The position numbers were made by a program, and so were the translations under genes. This document shows positions 11,553-23,596 of a DNA stretch of 64,000 bases, piece by piece. Source of the stretch: Tulasnella sp. 424 (lineage: Eukaryota; Basidiomycota; Agaricomycetes; Cantharellales; Tulasnellaceae); NCBI GenBank assembly GCA_019633425.1, contig WSUB01000012.1, positions 124,001 to 188,000 of the forward strand, read 5' to 3'. Each line of letters begins with the position of its first letter. Position 1 is the first letter of the stretch. The notes under the pieces are model-generated. The model made no database searches. It was not told where the DNA came from and saw only the letters and a program-made list of their open reading frames with translations.

Positions 11553-13307
11553 ATGAAAGGCACATCGGCGCCGTCCGTCTCCCTATCAGAACTCGGACTA
11601 CCCTCGCTCTCTGGCCTAAGGTTGGTACACTAACACCGCTTGGTGATGTCGTTGGTGGTTGCTAAACGATTCCGACCGCGCAGGTCAATTATTCCCTTTC
11701 TCTCAGCATTGCTCCGGAAGCTGCCGAGACTCAGACTCAAGCGAGTAATAGCAAGGCAGGACAATACTGCCCACGACTTTGTTTTACTGGTGAGCAATCT
11801 GATACGTCGCCCGTCTGAGGGCGGGGCGCGCCCACACCCATCTTCGTCCTCTCCCAGATTTTTGTTCACTATAAAGGGTGGAAGAATCACTCCTCCGGTA
11901 TGCAATCCATGCAGCTGGACTCAGTGAAAAACGATGTCAAGCGTGTTCTGGATTATCTTCGCTGTAAGCCGATCCCCGACACTAGCTGGGTCAGCGTCCC
12001 GCTCACTCGACAGAACGAATAGACCGACATGACGGCACATCTCAAAGATACTACTTTCTCATGGACTTTGAGTATGAGTATACCGACCTGTGGGGAAAGA
12101 CGAAGCTCTTGCCGCGCAATGCCCTCCCGACTAGAGATGCCATCGTTAGTTCGCAATTCGGCCTCACGTCGTACACGTGGCTTATATGAGCCCTTTTAAG
12201 CTACGAACTGTTCATGAAGTGGCTAATAATAGCAGCTCGGGGCTTATTTACTGTGCGTCGACAACGCTTGACGATGAACCTCCCTAACACACTCTCTTAG
12301 ACGGAGGGCATTGCCATTGTAGCGAGCCTGGAATATCACGTGAGTACTAATGAGCATCTTTTCCCTGCTTAACTCCAACAAAAAGGCTTTTTAGAACTTG
12401 ATGAATTGGAAGGAAGCCTCGTTTATCGGGAAATCGCCGACGTCCCGAAGTACCCGAAAGCGGCGTGTAGGTCTGAGCTAGGAATCTGAGCAGTCACACT
12501 CCTAATATTGGCACCTTAGACCTTGTCTGCAGTGACGCTGGGCGGATTTACGGAAGGGTAAGGGGGACGGAGGGAGGCGTCGCAAGTATTACTGAGAAGC
12601 CACCGCAGGACATAGATTCCCTTCTCCCGAATCGATCGAAGAACGGCGGGGCTTCTACGATTACAGTACGCCTTACCGCGCTAGAAGGAATCAGACGTAG
12701 CAGCATCTAATAACTCCCTTTGTTAGCTTGTGTTAGATGTATGGCTTCGGATACCACATCCCTAACCGGCCTGACCACTTTTGTTCTCCCAGACTTGCAA
12801 AGCAGTAGCCTTCACCGGTATTTGTAAATTTACACCAAATAGTTCCTGTTTATTATTAACATCGAGTCCCCAGAGGACTTTGACGATCTTCGAACCGTTG
12901 ACCAGATGAACTCCGCGGACACGCTTCCGGATTCACCACCTTTCAACCAGCTGGTAGGACAAACGAGACAATATATTGAGGAGTTCATTCAACATGCTTG
13001 GTTACTATCCAGGTTGTCGTCGCGGCATCGCAAGCTCAGGAACCGGCTGGGACCTTTGGTGACTGTGGAGCTTTGACGTACTTCTTGACCAGATACCTTC
13101 GGGGTAAGGCCGGCGGCAACTCTATTCCCTAGCAATGCGATGAGTTGCGTCGCTGAATTGCGGAATGGTTTGGCAGAAAACGCAGACGCTTCAGCAATTG
13201 ACGTGGTTCGGCACCTGAATGCCAAATGCGAAGGCCGTCAACACCCTCAAATAATGTCACAACATCCTATTCGAGGTGCATTTAGACTCCTTCCTGGAGA
13301 ATCATAG
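11553..13307 (+). CDS. Caspase-like (peptidase C14 fold) protein, copy 2
   Basis: Splices into 14 exons (999 nt, 332 aa): 11553-11620, 11684-11789, 11858-11963, 12023-12144, 12201-12252, 12301-12339, 12395-12466, 12520-12557, 12609-12665, 12727-12738, 12793-12817, 12874-12953, 13013-13103, 13177-13307. Six consecutive-class exons have exactly the lengths seen in copy 1 (52, 39, 38, 57, 12 and 25 nt). Key segments are FVLLIFVHYKGW, DSVKNDVKRVLDYLR, the His-bearing LIYYGGHCHC, and the Cys-bearing TLVLDTCKAVAFT. The usual His after the Cys is Lys here, and the Gly after the catalytic His is Cys, so proteolysis is doubtful. The C-terminal part (VVVAASQAQEPAGTFGDCGALTYFL, then RQHPQ) fits the end of a caspase-like fold. 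It ends 303 bp from the convergent MAD1 stop. Overall identity to copy 1 is low. Confidence 0.68.
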
Positions 13308-13610
13308 GCGTTATAATTATACTGTTCCATGAGCATTTCTCTGATAACCTAGGTGTGAGTATCCTCGACGTCCGGCCATCGATCTATGTCCCACTCTAAC
13401 TTTATCAACCTAGTGTTTTTGCATGCCCCCTATTGTATTCAACGTACAAGCCATATATACGCATACCTGCATGCTACTGTAGTTGTTTCTTTTGCGCGAC
13501 TGATGTAACATGCATGCATCTTAATAATCGTCGAACACGTTGCTCTCCGTCGTTGATCATATCCAGAAATAAGAACGTAAATTACTCAGGTCTTAAGCTG
13601 ACTATTGATA

Positions 13611-16124
13611 TCACGACACAGTCCGAGTCATCTGCATCGTTTCCTCGCCCATCCCTCCTTCTACCTCCCTTGAACTTCCATACATACGTTCGTAACACTC
13701 GAGTGTTAATGCGGCCATAAAGCACGGTATGCTGTCCCTCTTCACGATCCACTCCTCAATCAGCTCCACCAACCTCTGGTCCAGCTCGGGATCCTCTCCG
13801 TTTCCTGCACCAAGGAGTTTCATCGTCGCTGACGAATCCGACGAGCGGGAGGACGTGTTGAGTTGGAACGTGATTGCCGCTGACAAATTGTACGCGGAGG
13901 TGAGCCGTATTTTAGTCGGTTGGAAGAATAGAGTGAAGCCAAGGATGCTTTCGACGGTCTGGCGAAACTCTTCAGTTTTGGCTGTGAAGACCTGGGAGGA
14001 ACATTGATGCATCAGCCGCCTGTCGGCAAGCGAAGCATGATATAAACCATACCTGCTTCAACCTTAACAACCGCTTCTCCTTATCGGCGACCGCCTTAAC
14101 CATGTCCTCTTTTTCCATCCATATATTCTGCCAACTGCTCCTTGGCACCACCTGCGCCTCATCCTCAACACCCAGACCCTGTTCCACTTCTCCGAGTCGA
14201 TGGACGAGCTCCTCGTTTTCCCTCCTTAGCCGTTCGAACGTGTCCCTCTTCAAGTTGACGTCTTCGGCGATGGGGTTATGCGTGAATTGGAGGACACGCG
14301 TGTTGGGAGGAACATGGTTTCCGGCGTTGATGGTTGCGCCGAGTTCGAAGAGTTGTTGTTCTAGGTCAGCGAGTTTATCAGCAGCATTGTCGGCGGCTTC
14401 CATGCTTTCAGCGAGCTCTGAATAATGATATAATGTCAGTTTCCGGCGCCTCGAGCATCGTGGAAAGCGGAGACCTACCAGCCTCAAGCTCCGCGATCCT
14501 CGCTTTGGCATTTTCACTCCCCTCTTCATCTTCCACAGTCATTGAAGGACGAGCTCGCGCCTCTTCGAGGGCTTGCTCTAAGTCGGCATTGGTCTGCTTC
14601 AGCTCCTCCATTTGTTGCTCAAGTATCTGCAACTTCTCAGCTTTGGCTTCATCGAACCTGCCAATGCCTCCTTCCACCTCGGCCCCAGACCCGAAGCGAA
14701 CCTCCTCTGCGTCGTACGTTGCCTGGAGCGCCTTTAGACCCTGATTCTCCCTCTCCAGAAGCTTAACGCGCCTGTCCCTCCTTCCAAGCTGTTGCTGCAG
14801 GTCTTGCACTTCCTGAGTTAGTCGCGTAATTTGAGTAGCTTGATCATTGGAGGTGGATTTAAGCGAGGCAAGTTCGGCATCCCTGTGGGCGAGGATGGAG
14901 GACAGAGAGCCGTGTTCTTCGAGGAGAGAAGCGTGTTCTAGGCGGAGTCGGGAGATGGTGGTTGTGAGAGCGGTGGGGGTGTGGTGAGTTGGTTCGGCAT
15001 TTGGGTTCGAGAGGAACGCAGCCCTGTGGTGTCGTGCGGTTAGTGTCTGTCATATCCAATGAACTATCTGCCATCATACCACTCTTCTCGTTCACGGCGG
15101 GCAGCGTCGACTTCACCTTGAAGCCGTGCGATGGTCTCCTCTTGCTGCGAAGCCTTGAGCAGACGTTGTTGGAGAGACCGGTTTTCTTCGCGCAGTACTT
15201 CCACACTTTGCTGCTTCGCTCTAAGCGAGTGGACTTCGGATGTGAGCTTCGCATTTGTGCTTTCGAGAGATTTCCAGTGTGCAGTCTGACCTATACTCAA
15301 AGGCGCTCAGCTTGGACCAAACCAGAACGGCACCACCGAGACTCACGATGCATTTCCTCCCGAATCACTTGCCAATTTTCATCGAACCCATTCTCCATCC
15401 TGCTCGTATCCGCTTGCTGGCTTTCTAAAGATTCTACTTGGTCTCTTAGATTCCTTGCAGTGTCTTTGTGCTCCTCGGCGAGGTGCCTTGTTCGTTCGAG
15501 CTCATCCTCCAGAAGGCTGACCTTGCGTTCCAAGGTAGCGAGAGACGCCTTTTGAGAGGCTATTGATGAGGTTGTTGTCCGTTTGAGATCAGCGTACTCG
15601 TCTTCCAGCTCGTCATGGGCGGTTTGAAGATTGTTCAAGTTCGTCCGCAGCGTGCGTACAGTGCGGTCCAGGTCTTTCTGAGGATTCATATTAGACGAAG
15701 CAGATCGAGAATAAGTTCATCAAGATACGAAACCGACCTTTTCTGCTGCCCATTCCTCCGTTAGGCGGGTCTTCTCCTCCCGTTCTTCGATCTCCCGGTC
15801 GGCGAGCCAACGCCTCTCCTGGCTGATACGTTCAATTGCAATTTCTTTCTCCTTCAGTGCAATCTCCAGCTCTTGTTTAGCATTCTCTGCTGCTATTAGT
15901 CGCCGTTCTAGAGACTTGGAGGCCATCCGTGAGCTGAAGAGGTCGGCCTTTTGAGCGCGTCGTGAGCTGGAAAGTGTTGGGTCTAAGAAAGATGGGCCGC
16001 GTAAATACTTTCCACATTTCTCATCACCCTAAGATTACCCACCTTGGTCTAGTTGAGCAGCGAAAGAGTCGCGCTTGATGGAGGAGCCCTGCCCTGGAGT
16101 ACGAGGTGAGGCGTAGTTATCCAT
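13611..16124 (-). CDS. MAD1: Mitotic spindle checkpoint protein MAD1
   Basis: Seven exons (16124-16043, 15982-15738, 15677-15347, 15290-15080, 15023-14479, 14417-14053, 13991-13611) join without a break into 719 aa. Most of the protein is coiled coil rich in Glu, Lys, Leu and Gln. Near residues 510-520 is TRVLQFTHNP, which matches the Mad2-binding motif of Mad1 proteins. The last about 120 residues match the Mad1 C-terminal RWD-like domain: ILGFTLFFQPTKIRLTSAY, then TMKLLG, then EEWIVKRDSIPCFMAALTLE. MAD1 recruits MAD2 to unattached kinetochores and delays anaphase. The length fits fungal family members. Start chosen at MDNYASPRTPGQ, the only ATG leading through a consistent first intron. It is divergent from NRDE2 across 156 bp. 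Identification is very secure. Confidence 0.95.
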
Positions 16125-16280
16125 TTCGTCGGGGTGTTGGTGGTTCGTGGTTCGAGCTGAAATTCCCAACACGACAACATTCCAGCCTCTGCAGCACGCA
16201 CCACCACGCACCAGGACCCAAGCAAGGCCGCCCAGCTCGCAAGACAGCCACCCACTCGCCACCGGCGTCGTTCGATCTGC
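16125..16280. promoter_or_regulatory. Shared MAD1/NRDE2 promoter region
   Basis: Only 156 bp separate the divergent MAD1 and NRDE2 start codons. The interval is GC-rich with CACC-type words and no clear TATA box. Both 5' UTRs and both core promoters must lie here or overlap the opposite gene. Confidence 0.6.
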
Positions 16281-19200
16281 ATGTCAACAGGAGTGCCCTC
16301 GTTCTCTTCCTTCCCTCCGTCGTTCTCGTCATTTCCAGGGCTCGACGATGAGCCTGGACCGTCCAACCGCAAACGAGACGATAAAAAGTCCTCCAAGAAA
16401 AGTCGCAAACACTCGGAAGATGAAGACAAACATCGTAGCAAGGACCGGAAGTCCTCCCAAGGCCGTGACGAGGAGCGAGATCGAAAGCGGCACCGTTCTG
16501 AAAAGGACGCGAAGAAGAAACATCGCAGTCGAGAACCGAAGCTGACCGAAGCGGAGGTCTTTATCGAAGAAACCCTCAAAGGTGCCGTGGAGGCGGACGA
16601 TGCTCGGTACAAGGCGGTCGATGGGAAGAACCTGTTCTTTGAAGACCGCAAGGGCGATCAAGGGAACTTGAGATACGGGCGACAGTCCTCACAGTCTATA
16701 CCTAAATACCGGCGGCTAGGCTGTGAGTTTCCGTCCCTATTTCGACACAGAGTGGTGCTAATGAAACTATCTTCGTAGATGGTGAAGTCCTTGGCTTCCC
16801 GGCTGGATGGAAGCTTGCTCCAGGCGGCTCTCCAGAAGTCGTCCTGAGAGGTCGGAAACAGGTGCTTCACAAGTCCCTCAGTGATATGTGAATACGGGCC
16901 TAACTAACTGACACAAGTCAAGCAGATACACTTCCTCAAGAATCGCTGCTCAGCTCAAAGCTGGTCCAAGCCGAAGACTCGTTATTCCACCTCAACCACT
17001 TGTCACCGCTGCTACCGAAGACTTCATTGCTCTCCCGGCACTGCGGTCCAAAGCTCAGGAGTCTGGAGAAGCGCGTCCCATAACATCGTTTGAACACAAA
17101 GAACAGGAAGGAGAAGAGAGTGATGGTTCGTCGTCGTCACTATCTATTTCTGAGGACGAAGGGGGAGACGACGAGTACACCGTCCCCACCAACCCCACCT
17201 CGACCAAAATCTCTCAACTTACATCCACAGTCAAATCCAACCCCACATCCATTGAGTCCTGGCTCGAATTCATCGAGCACTCGGTCTCCACTTCGCCAAC
17301 AGCCGAATCCAAGGCAGATATTTCGTTGTCGATCACCCAGAGAGCTCTGTCCGCTCACCCTACGAACAAATTCCATCCAGTGTTGCTCGCAAGGTACCTT
17401 CGAAGTGGAAGTGTAATATGGTCTACGGCAAAGCTAGAGGAGGAATGGGAAAGGACATTGGACGGGGTGTCGAAGGACGGAGGGGCATTGGAGGAGACAG
17501 TAGATTTATGGATGGACTGGCTTGACTGGAGGTTGAAGGCCAAGGGCGCTGAAGGGTTGGAAGAAGCTACGGAGAGGTTGCATTCGCTCGTTCGGCGTGA
17601 AGAAGAACGGCGCCAGCGACGACAGCAACATCCGAACCTGGCGTTGGAGGCTGCGAAGTTGAGGTTTCTCTGGCGGATGTGCGTTGGCATAGCTGAAGCA
17701 GGTTAGTCATTCGAAAAGCGTCATTTGTTCGTTGAACAAGGAAGACTGAACTACTACAACTATTTAAGGATACCTTGAAAGAGCGGTGGCAGCCTTCCAA
17801 GCCCAAATCGAGCTGTACGTCCTTTCCTCCTGTGCTGGATTGAAGGCATCCTCTGACTGTAACGATTTGGGTGGCGTACCTTAGGACACTGTTCCCACCA
17901 TCCGCTCTTAGCAACTCCTCGTTTTCGTCGCGACTCGGCGCACTCGAAGAGTTTTGGGACTCGGAGGTGCCGAGAATCGGCGAACCTGGCGCACGAGGAT
18001 GGTGCAACCAACCAACGTCCGATTCCGTTGCTCGTCCCTCTGCAACTGCCGTCGTTCATAGCGCAATGCCAGTGGACGAAGAGGCCGAGCCGTTCGTAGA
18101 GTGGGGTTCAAAAGAACTTCGTGCCAGTCAGAGTCGAATCCTGCCTCTGCGCACTTCGGACGAGGATGAGGATCCGTACTCGACTATTCTCTTCGCCGAT
18201 ATACAGCCTTTCCTCTGGGACCTTCCTTCAAGTTCATCAAGTCATGGATACGAAGACGTTAGGACCCTCCTCGTTCTGGTGTTCATCCAGTTCGTTGGGT
18301 TGCACGTTCCGGGACTCTCTGCCCACCTTTCCGCCCTCTCCACCACTGTGGCCTCATTCTCGTCCTCTAACGCCGATGGAACTTGGTCCGACACACGTTT
18401 TTCCTCCACCCTCTCCTCCCATTTATTTACCTTTCCTCAATCACCTAACCAACCTCAACCCCGAAATTGGGAGGTCGTCAACGGCGTCGTTGTCGCCCGA
18501 GAGTCGAAGGAAACGTCGACATGGGGGGCAGTGAAAGAATGGGGTCTTGGAATCACCGGCTCTCCACTTGAAGGTTACGGTGTAAAGGGTGAGGGGAGGA
18601 TGTGGGAGGGCATAGAGGTTGGGGTGCTGGGTGAAGGGAGGGTCGAGGTCATTAGGTCTGTATGCCTCTCCCGAAGTCGCGATTTGCATGGTTGCTCATT
18701 TAACTTCACAATAGGAATCTCTTCCAAGCTGTTTTTACGAAGATAGATTCTTCCGAATTGGACCAGCATTGGTTAGCGTTTGAGGCTGCCTCGGGTGTAA
18801 AACAGTATGTGTATCCCCATATCCTTATGACTCACTGATTTGTACACATACTCAACCTTTGATAACACAGGGCGATTAAAGTGTCCAAGTCTATTCTATC
18901 TAATCACCGAGACTCCCTATCACGTTGGTCCGCCCATGCTCGCCTTGAACGGATACGCGGACGGACACCCGATGCGCGGAAGGTCTACGAAGCGTCCCTG
19001 CTCTCTCATTCGACCAACCTATCGGAAGATAAGCGGAAGGGCGTGACGAATATGTGGTGGGATTGGGCAGAGATGGAGTGGTTGAGTGGGGATGCTGTTG
19101 CTGCCCAGAGGGTGGTTTTGAGAGCGGTTGGAATGCAGGTCGAAGGCGCTACCGCCAATGTGAGCGGTGCAGCAGTCTTGAGGACGAAGAGGGCTTTGGA

Positions 19201-20239
19201 AGGATTGGTTCTTGGGAAGTTGGAGGCGTCCACGGGAAGCGAGGAGGCAGCAGAAGATTTGGTCTCGCTGGTTAACCTGCAGGCGCTGTTGGACCTTTTG
19301 GCCGGTGCAAACCCTGAGGTCGCTCTAGGCAGATACAAGTTCGATCTACCTGCTCCTTCGACGAACCCTCGACCGCACCGTCGCCGATACCTTTTGGAAT
19401 CCTTGGCCGTAGCATCAACTCGCCTGCTCTACCACCACACTCATACCCTCCGCGCCGCTGTCCCACCTTCCATCTTCCGGCAACATTGCACCTCAGCCAT
19501 TCACTTGCACCCTTACAACACCATCCTACTGGGCATGTGGCTCGAATCGGAGAAAGGAGAGCGTGTGTGGGGACGTGTAAGGGATACGATTCGGGAGGTA
19601 GTCGTTCCGGAGCGGAGCGGAGGGGTAGACATTTCAAGCGCGATGTGGGCCGTGTGGAAGGAGAGAGTGGGTGAAGCTGGGAGTGAAGTTGAGAGGGCGA
19701 GAGGTGTGCTTGCGAGGGGCATCGGTGGGGAAAGGTTGGTTGTGTTTCCTTTTCGTTGGCCGCCAACCGCTGGGGAATGTAGATTGACGTGGATCTCCGG
19801 TCTTAGGTCTCGGATGTCCGTTGCGCTGTGGTTGGTGGCGATCGAGCTGGAGTCGGGGATGGGTGATACGAAGCGGGCCAAGTCGCTGCTTTATCGAGCC
19901 GTGGCTGAATGTCCTTGGGCGAAAGGTTCGTCGTATCCTCAAAACCGTGTGCTGTTTGGGTCTTAACCATCCGGCCGTTTATTACCGCTAGACCTCTACC
20001 TGCTTCCATTCACCCGACGATTCCGGAGTGCTTTTACATACGCTGAGATGGGGCAATGGACCAACGCGATGCTGGAGCGGTCCGTTCGGTTGCGAGTTGA
20101 AGGCTTGGAGGACCTGCTGAGCCGCCGTGCGTCTGAATCTGGGGATGAGGAAAGCAGTGATGAGAGGGAAGGAAGAGTAGCTGGAGATCGGGAGTTGGAG
20201 ATGCTGGTCGAGGAAAGGCGTCGATTGATGCCTTACTAG
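16281..20239 (+). CDS. NRDE2: NRDE2 family nuclear RNA-surveillance protein
   Basis: A multi-exon gene of roughly 1,100 residues. The N-terminus has the family's short SFSSFPPSFSSFPGL-type segment and a basic, Ser/Arg/Lys-rich stretch (about residues 30-90). A conserved block follows (FIEETLKG, RYKAVDGKNLFFEDRKGD). The rest is helical HAT/TPR-like repeats, e.g. WLEFIEHSV, LWMDWLDWRL and WDWAEMEWL. It ends in an acidic tail, EMLVEERRRLMPY. Introns checked include 16722 to about 16778, 16893-16925, one after AEAG near 17701 and two near 19736 and 19927; all keep frame. NRDE2 (Nrl1 in fission yeast) works in the nucleus with the Mtr4-type helicase in RNA processing, surveillance and genome stability. 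A decayed partial copy lies inverted at about 7450-8440. Family is secure; some small internal exon edges near 17770-17885 and 18660-18870 are less certain. Confidence 0.9.
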
Positions 20240-20870
20240 AATTAGTAACAAGGAATTGCCCTATTTTGAGCCTTCTACGATACAAACCTGAATGATAGAC
20301 CCCAACTACAACCGGGCTGCAGAATTTTCACGCATGAAAGGCGATTTGGAGGCGACGCGGTTGCTATTTATGGTTCACAGCTTCTAAGCGCTCGTTGATG
20401 GTCAGGGAGGACGTCAACCGTTGTTTCGTCGATCTGGCTTTACCGCAACGAGGTACCGAGCTATGTGCTGCTCGTTCTCCCTTTGGTTTAGTGTACTTAC
20501 TTGTTGTTCTTTTTTTTTCCTTTTCTTTTTCTTTTTTCCTTCGTTGTATTTGGCTTTCGATTGTCGTCGACAAACTGGAGGCGACTCGCAAATCCACCCT
20601 CAGCAGAAGTCTCGCTTTATCTAGGATCCGTTTTGTTCTCCCTGGCGGAATCACCAAAGCACTTCATCGGCGATCTCTTCCTCACGGAACTGGCCTGAAA
20701 TCGCTGGAGAATGGTTTGCCAAGACAGGGTTTCGGTTCTCAGGCCGGGGCCTTGCGTTTTATATTTAAACACTTCTATATGCGGATGGAACCACGCTATG
20801 CATTCTTCCCGGGACGCAGCTGTCTAGTTATCGTGATCACTTCCAAGCGAGAAGAAGCATAAACGCAGGA
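20240..20870. other. Spacer downstream of NRDE2
   Basis: Contains a T/C-rich tract at about 20505-20545. No gene seen. Confidence 0.4.
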
Positions 20871-21075
20871 ATACTTGAAAAACAGGGGGATCTGCTCAGC
20901 TGGCAGCTTCGGTCGTGACAACATCAATGAAGCCCAAGAGGTGGCTCGTTGGTCCCTCAAGGACAGCCAGTCCGTCCCTCGTGCCTTCCCTCAGATATTC
21001 GACGCTGGACGCTCTGAACGGTAAACGCGAAACGAACGCGGAGAGGATGGCTCGTGGTTGGTTGACGAAAGGCGT
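20860..21075 (+). pseudogene. Broken 5' fragment of the ARGLPPLKPR secreted-protein family
   Basis: Sequence from about 20895 to 21060 is nearly identical in places to exon 1 of the intact genes at 21625 and 25811. It encodes RWSLKDSQSVPRAFPQIFDAGRS, then, in another frame, GKRETNAERMARG. The frameshift, loss of the start and signal peptide, and lack of all later exons show it is a relic. Similarity extends upstream to the promoter segment before it (GGGGATCTGCTCAGCTGGCA resembles the region at 25685-25700). Confidence 0.8.
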
Positions 21076-21624
21076 CCATTGATTGATTGCCTTCCGACAT
21101 TCCGTAACCAGACCACTACATCCATAATAAAATGCTAAATCCGAATATATATAGCCTTTGCGAGTCTGGTGTATATCGGATGCTATTATAATCACTATAT
21201 ACCGTCATCGAACCATGGTGTGTGGTTTATCAGGGAAGCGAGACGGGTGCAAGGGTCGCGGCGGCTTTGAATTCTATTCATGTTTACCGCGGGCGCCCGG
21301 CGGATCGGCCTGGCTAACCGCGGTCAGGAACCAAGGCTATATTTGTTTCACTGGGCATCGCTTGGCATCACGCCCATCTCCGTTTATGAAGAAGCACCTA
21401 CGTGACGATCAAGCCACATTTGGCACTCTAAGGAACACGTCACACAAATTGTTCAGAATGATAGAAAGTGAGGGGGTCGGCGTACTAGAAAAGGAAATGG
21501 GATCTGCTGGCAAATTCGGACTCGTCGACCCTCCATTCCCCTCGCGTCCCTCCTCGGTCGTCGACCTCTCTTCCCTCTCCGTACATCCACCAGGTTTCCT
21601 GTCGCTTCGTTTCTCTCCAACGCC

Positions 21625-23164
21625 ATGATCGTGTCGTCACTTCTCTTGACCACTCTCGCCGCGGTTTCGGCCGTTTTAGCTGCTCCTGCCACCAGCAACG
21701 CCGACTATCAGAAGGAAGCCCGAGGAGTCTCCCGTTGGTCCATCAGGGATAACCAATCAGTCCCTCGTGCCGTCCCTCAGATCTTCGATACTGGACGCTC
21801 TGGGCTCAAGAACGGGAAGCGCCAAACCAACGCGCAGAGGATGGCTCGCGGCTTGCCTCCGCTGAAGCCAAGGAAGTTGTACGGTAAGCACACCACTTTT
21901 TGCGCATTTCTTCCACGCCCACGCAATATCTAACGATTGGCATAGGCAACGGAAGCAGCGCAGCGGGAGCCCTCCAACCGCGGGCGTCGCCCACCCCCAA
22001 GTACGCCGCCCTATTCTTCGCGTTTTGATGCTCCCCGGCCGCTTACGTCTTTTCATTTTCTAGGCGCACCATATTGCTCTACGATTCCCAAGGACTTTCC
22101 GGTACATTGCTTGGATACTGGAGCATCGGCTTCACGTCTGGCGGCGTTTATCCCGGTTGCTATTACTTGACCAACACTTGCTCCAACTCGATCACGAACC
22201 CGGACTCGCAAAGTAGTAATGCTTTGAGGAATCCGGTGAGTCTTTCCTCCCCCCCCCCCCCCGGGCGGGAAGCTACGTACGATATGGGAGCCGAAGCGTG
22301 CTCACAAACATGCCCTTTCTTTTCTTTTGTCTTTTTTCCCTTTCCTTTTCCTTTCATCTCTTCCCATCCTTCTCTCTGTTTCTCCTATCTCTCGCCTCAG
22401 GACAGACCCAGAAACTCCGCAACCGGAACAGGCTACTACTATATCGGCGCCGCAACTCGCAGTAACAAAGACGCGAGCTGGGACACTTCAACCGGGAACT
22501 CCAACGTGGCGTTCGTCAGCGGTGTTACTGCAAGTGAGTTTGTAGCCCTCACCCCTACCACGCAGTGTTTTGGCTCTCCTTTGCGATACTTACTAAACGG
22601 ATGACCGTGTGCGCGGTGACGGCGGGCGTTGCTTTTCCTCACCTGCCTCAGTTGGTCAGAATGCTACTCCCCAGGGAACCGTCAACCACTCGTACCAAGA
22701 AGGAAGCTCCACGAACAATGGCGATCCCAGCGGCGACCAGATCCTCACTGAGAGCAACATCTGGTACGTGTGCCATACCTAGCCCGAATCAGGTCTTCGT
22801 AGGTCTCACTAACAACACATCTTCGCCGCCCCCGGCCTCTCCTTTCCATCCCATTTCCACCCCGCATTCGCATAAACAGGGACTGCTCCGGGGCCAACGG
22901 AGAATGCTTCCCGTTCTGGATCGACCCTTCCAGAGACCGCAAGACCGCCTACCTCGCATACGTCCCCGACAAACAGAACATCCTCGTCCTCACCTCCGAC
23001 ATCACCATGTTGCGCAACGAGGGCTCTTTTGGGAGCGCTACCATTGTGGTACGTTTAATGATCGAGTGTCAGTGCTCGAATGGTATCTGATTCCTTCGGC
23101 TTGTTTTCCGCCCTGGTTTTGACAGAGGATGTTCTTGGACGACAGTTACACTTGCCCCAATTAG
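21625..23164 (+). CDS. Secreted protein of the ARGLPPLKPR family, copy 1
   Basis: Seven exons (21625-21883, 21946-22000, 22064-22235, 22401-22533, 22652-22763, 22880-23048, 23126-23164) give 312 aa. The N-terminus is a typical signal peptide (MIVSSLLLTTLAAVSAVLAAP). A linker follows with a possible dibasic processing site (NGKRQTNAQR), then ARGLPPLKPRKLYG, a motif I recognise from many agaricomycete secreted proteins of unknown function. The main domain carries TILLYDSQGLSGTLLGYWS, GGVYPGCYYLT and paired Cys, and ends DSYTCPN with no membrane anchor. The protein probably leaves the cell; its role is unknown. An intact paralogue lies at 25811 and a broken one at 20860. A C-rich homopolymer lies in the third intron, near 22250. 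Confidence 0.85.
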
Positions 23165-23596
23165 AAACGCCGTCTCTGCTCTCAATTTCCTCACCTTCAT
23201 TCATTCTTACTTTTCTGGACCTGGATTGGAACATTTTTCTTTACATTACGGACTTTGCTTACCGCCGCCAACGGACCCATCTTTTTATCTTCTCTTTATT
23301 CGCACTGGACATCTGAATTTGTCTCTTTTATCATACCCTCCTTCTTTTTTCCGCAAACATTTGTGATGGGAGTTATTTGCATTTGCATTTACTGTCGTTA
23401 TCGGATTTTATTCGGCGCTGCGGATGGGAATGCCGCTTCGAGTTCGTTATCGCCATTCTTTGAAAGAGAACATCCTTGCGCGAGAGAGATATAAACGATT
23501 GTTCTCGTGACGGTTCACAATCAAAGCATTCTGCTATTGCTCTCAGTCGTCGCATTCCGCGGCTCGTAAATTTCGCGAGATCGACTAACACACGCC
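23165..23596. other. Spacer between secreted protein and methyltransferase genes
   Basis: T-rich sequence just after the stop, suitable for the 3' UTR of the secreted-protein gene, followed by the methyltransferase promoter. No gene seen. Confidence 0.4.

Noticed and set aside
12236..12300. Apparent loss of the catalytic-His segment in caspase-like copy 2
   Set aside because: Using the acceptor at 12200 gives a 52-nt exon, the same length as in copy 1, and restores LIYYGGHC in frame.
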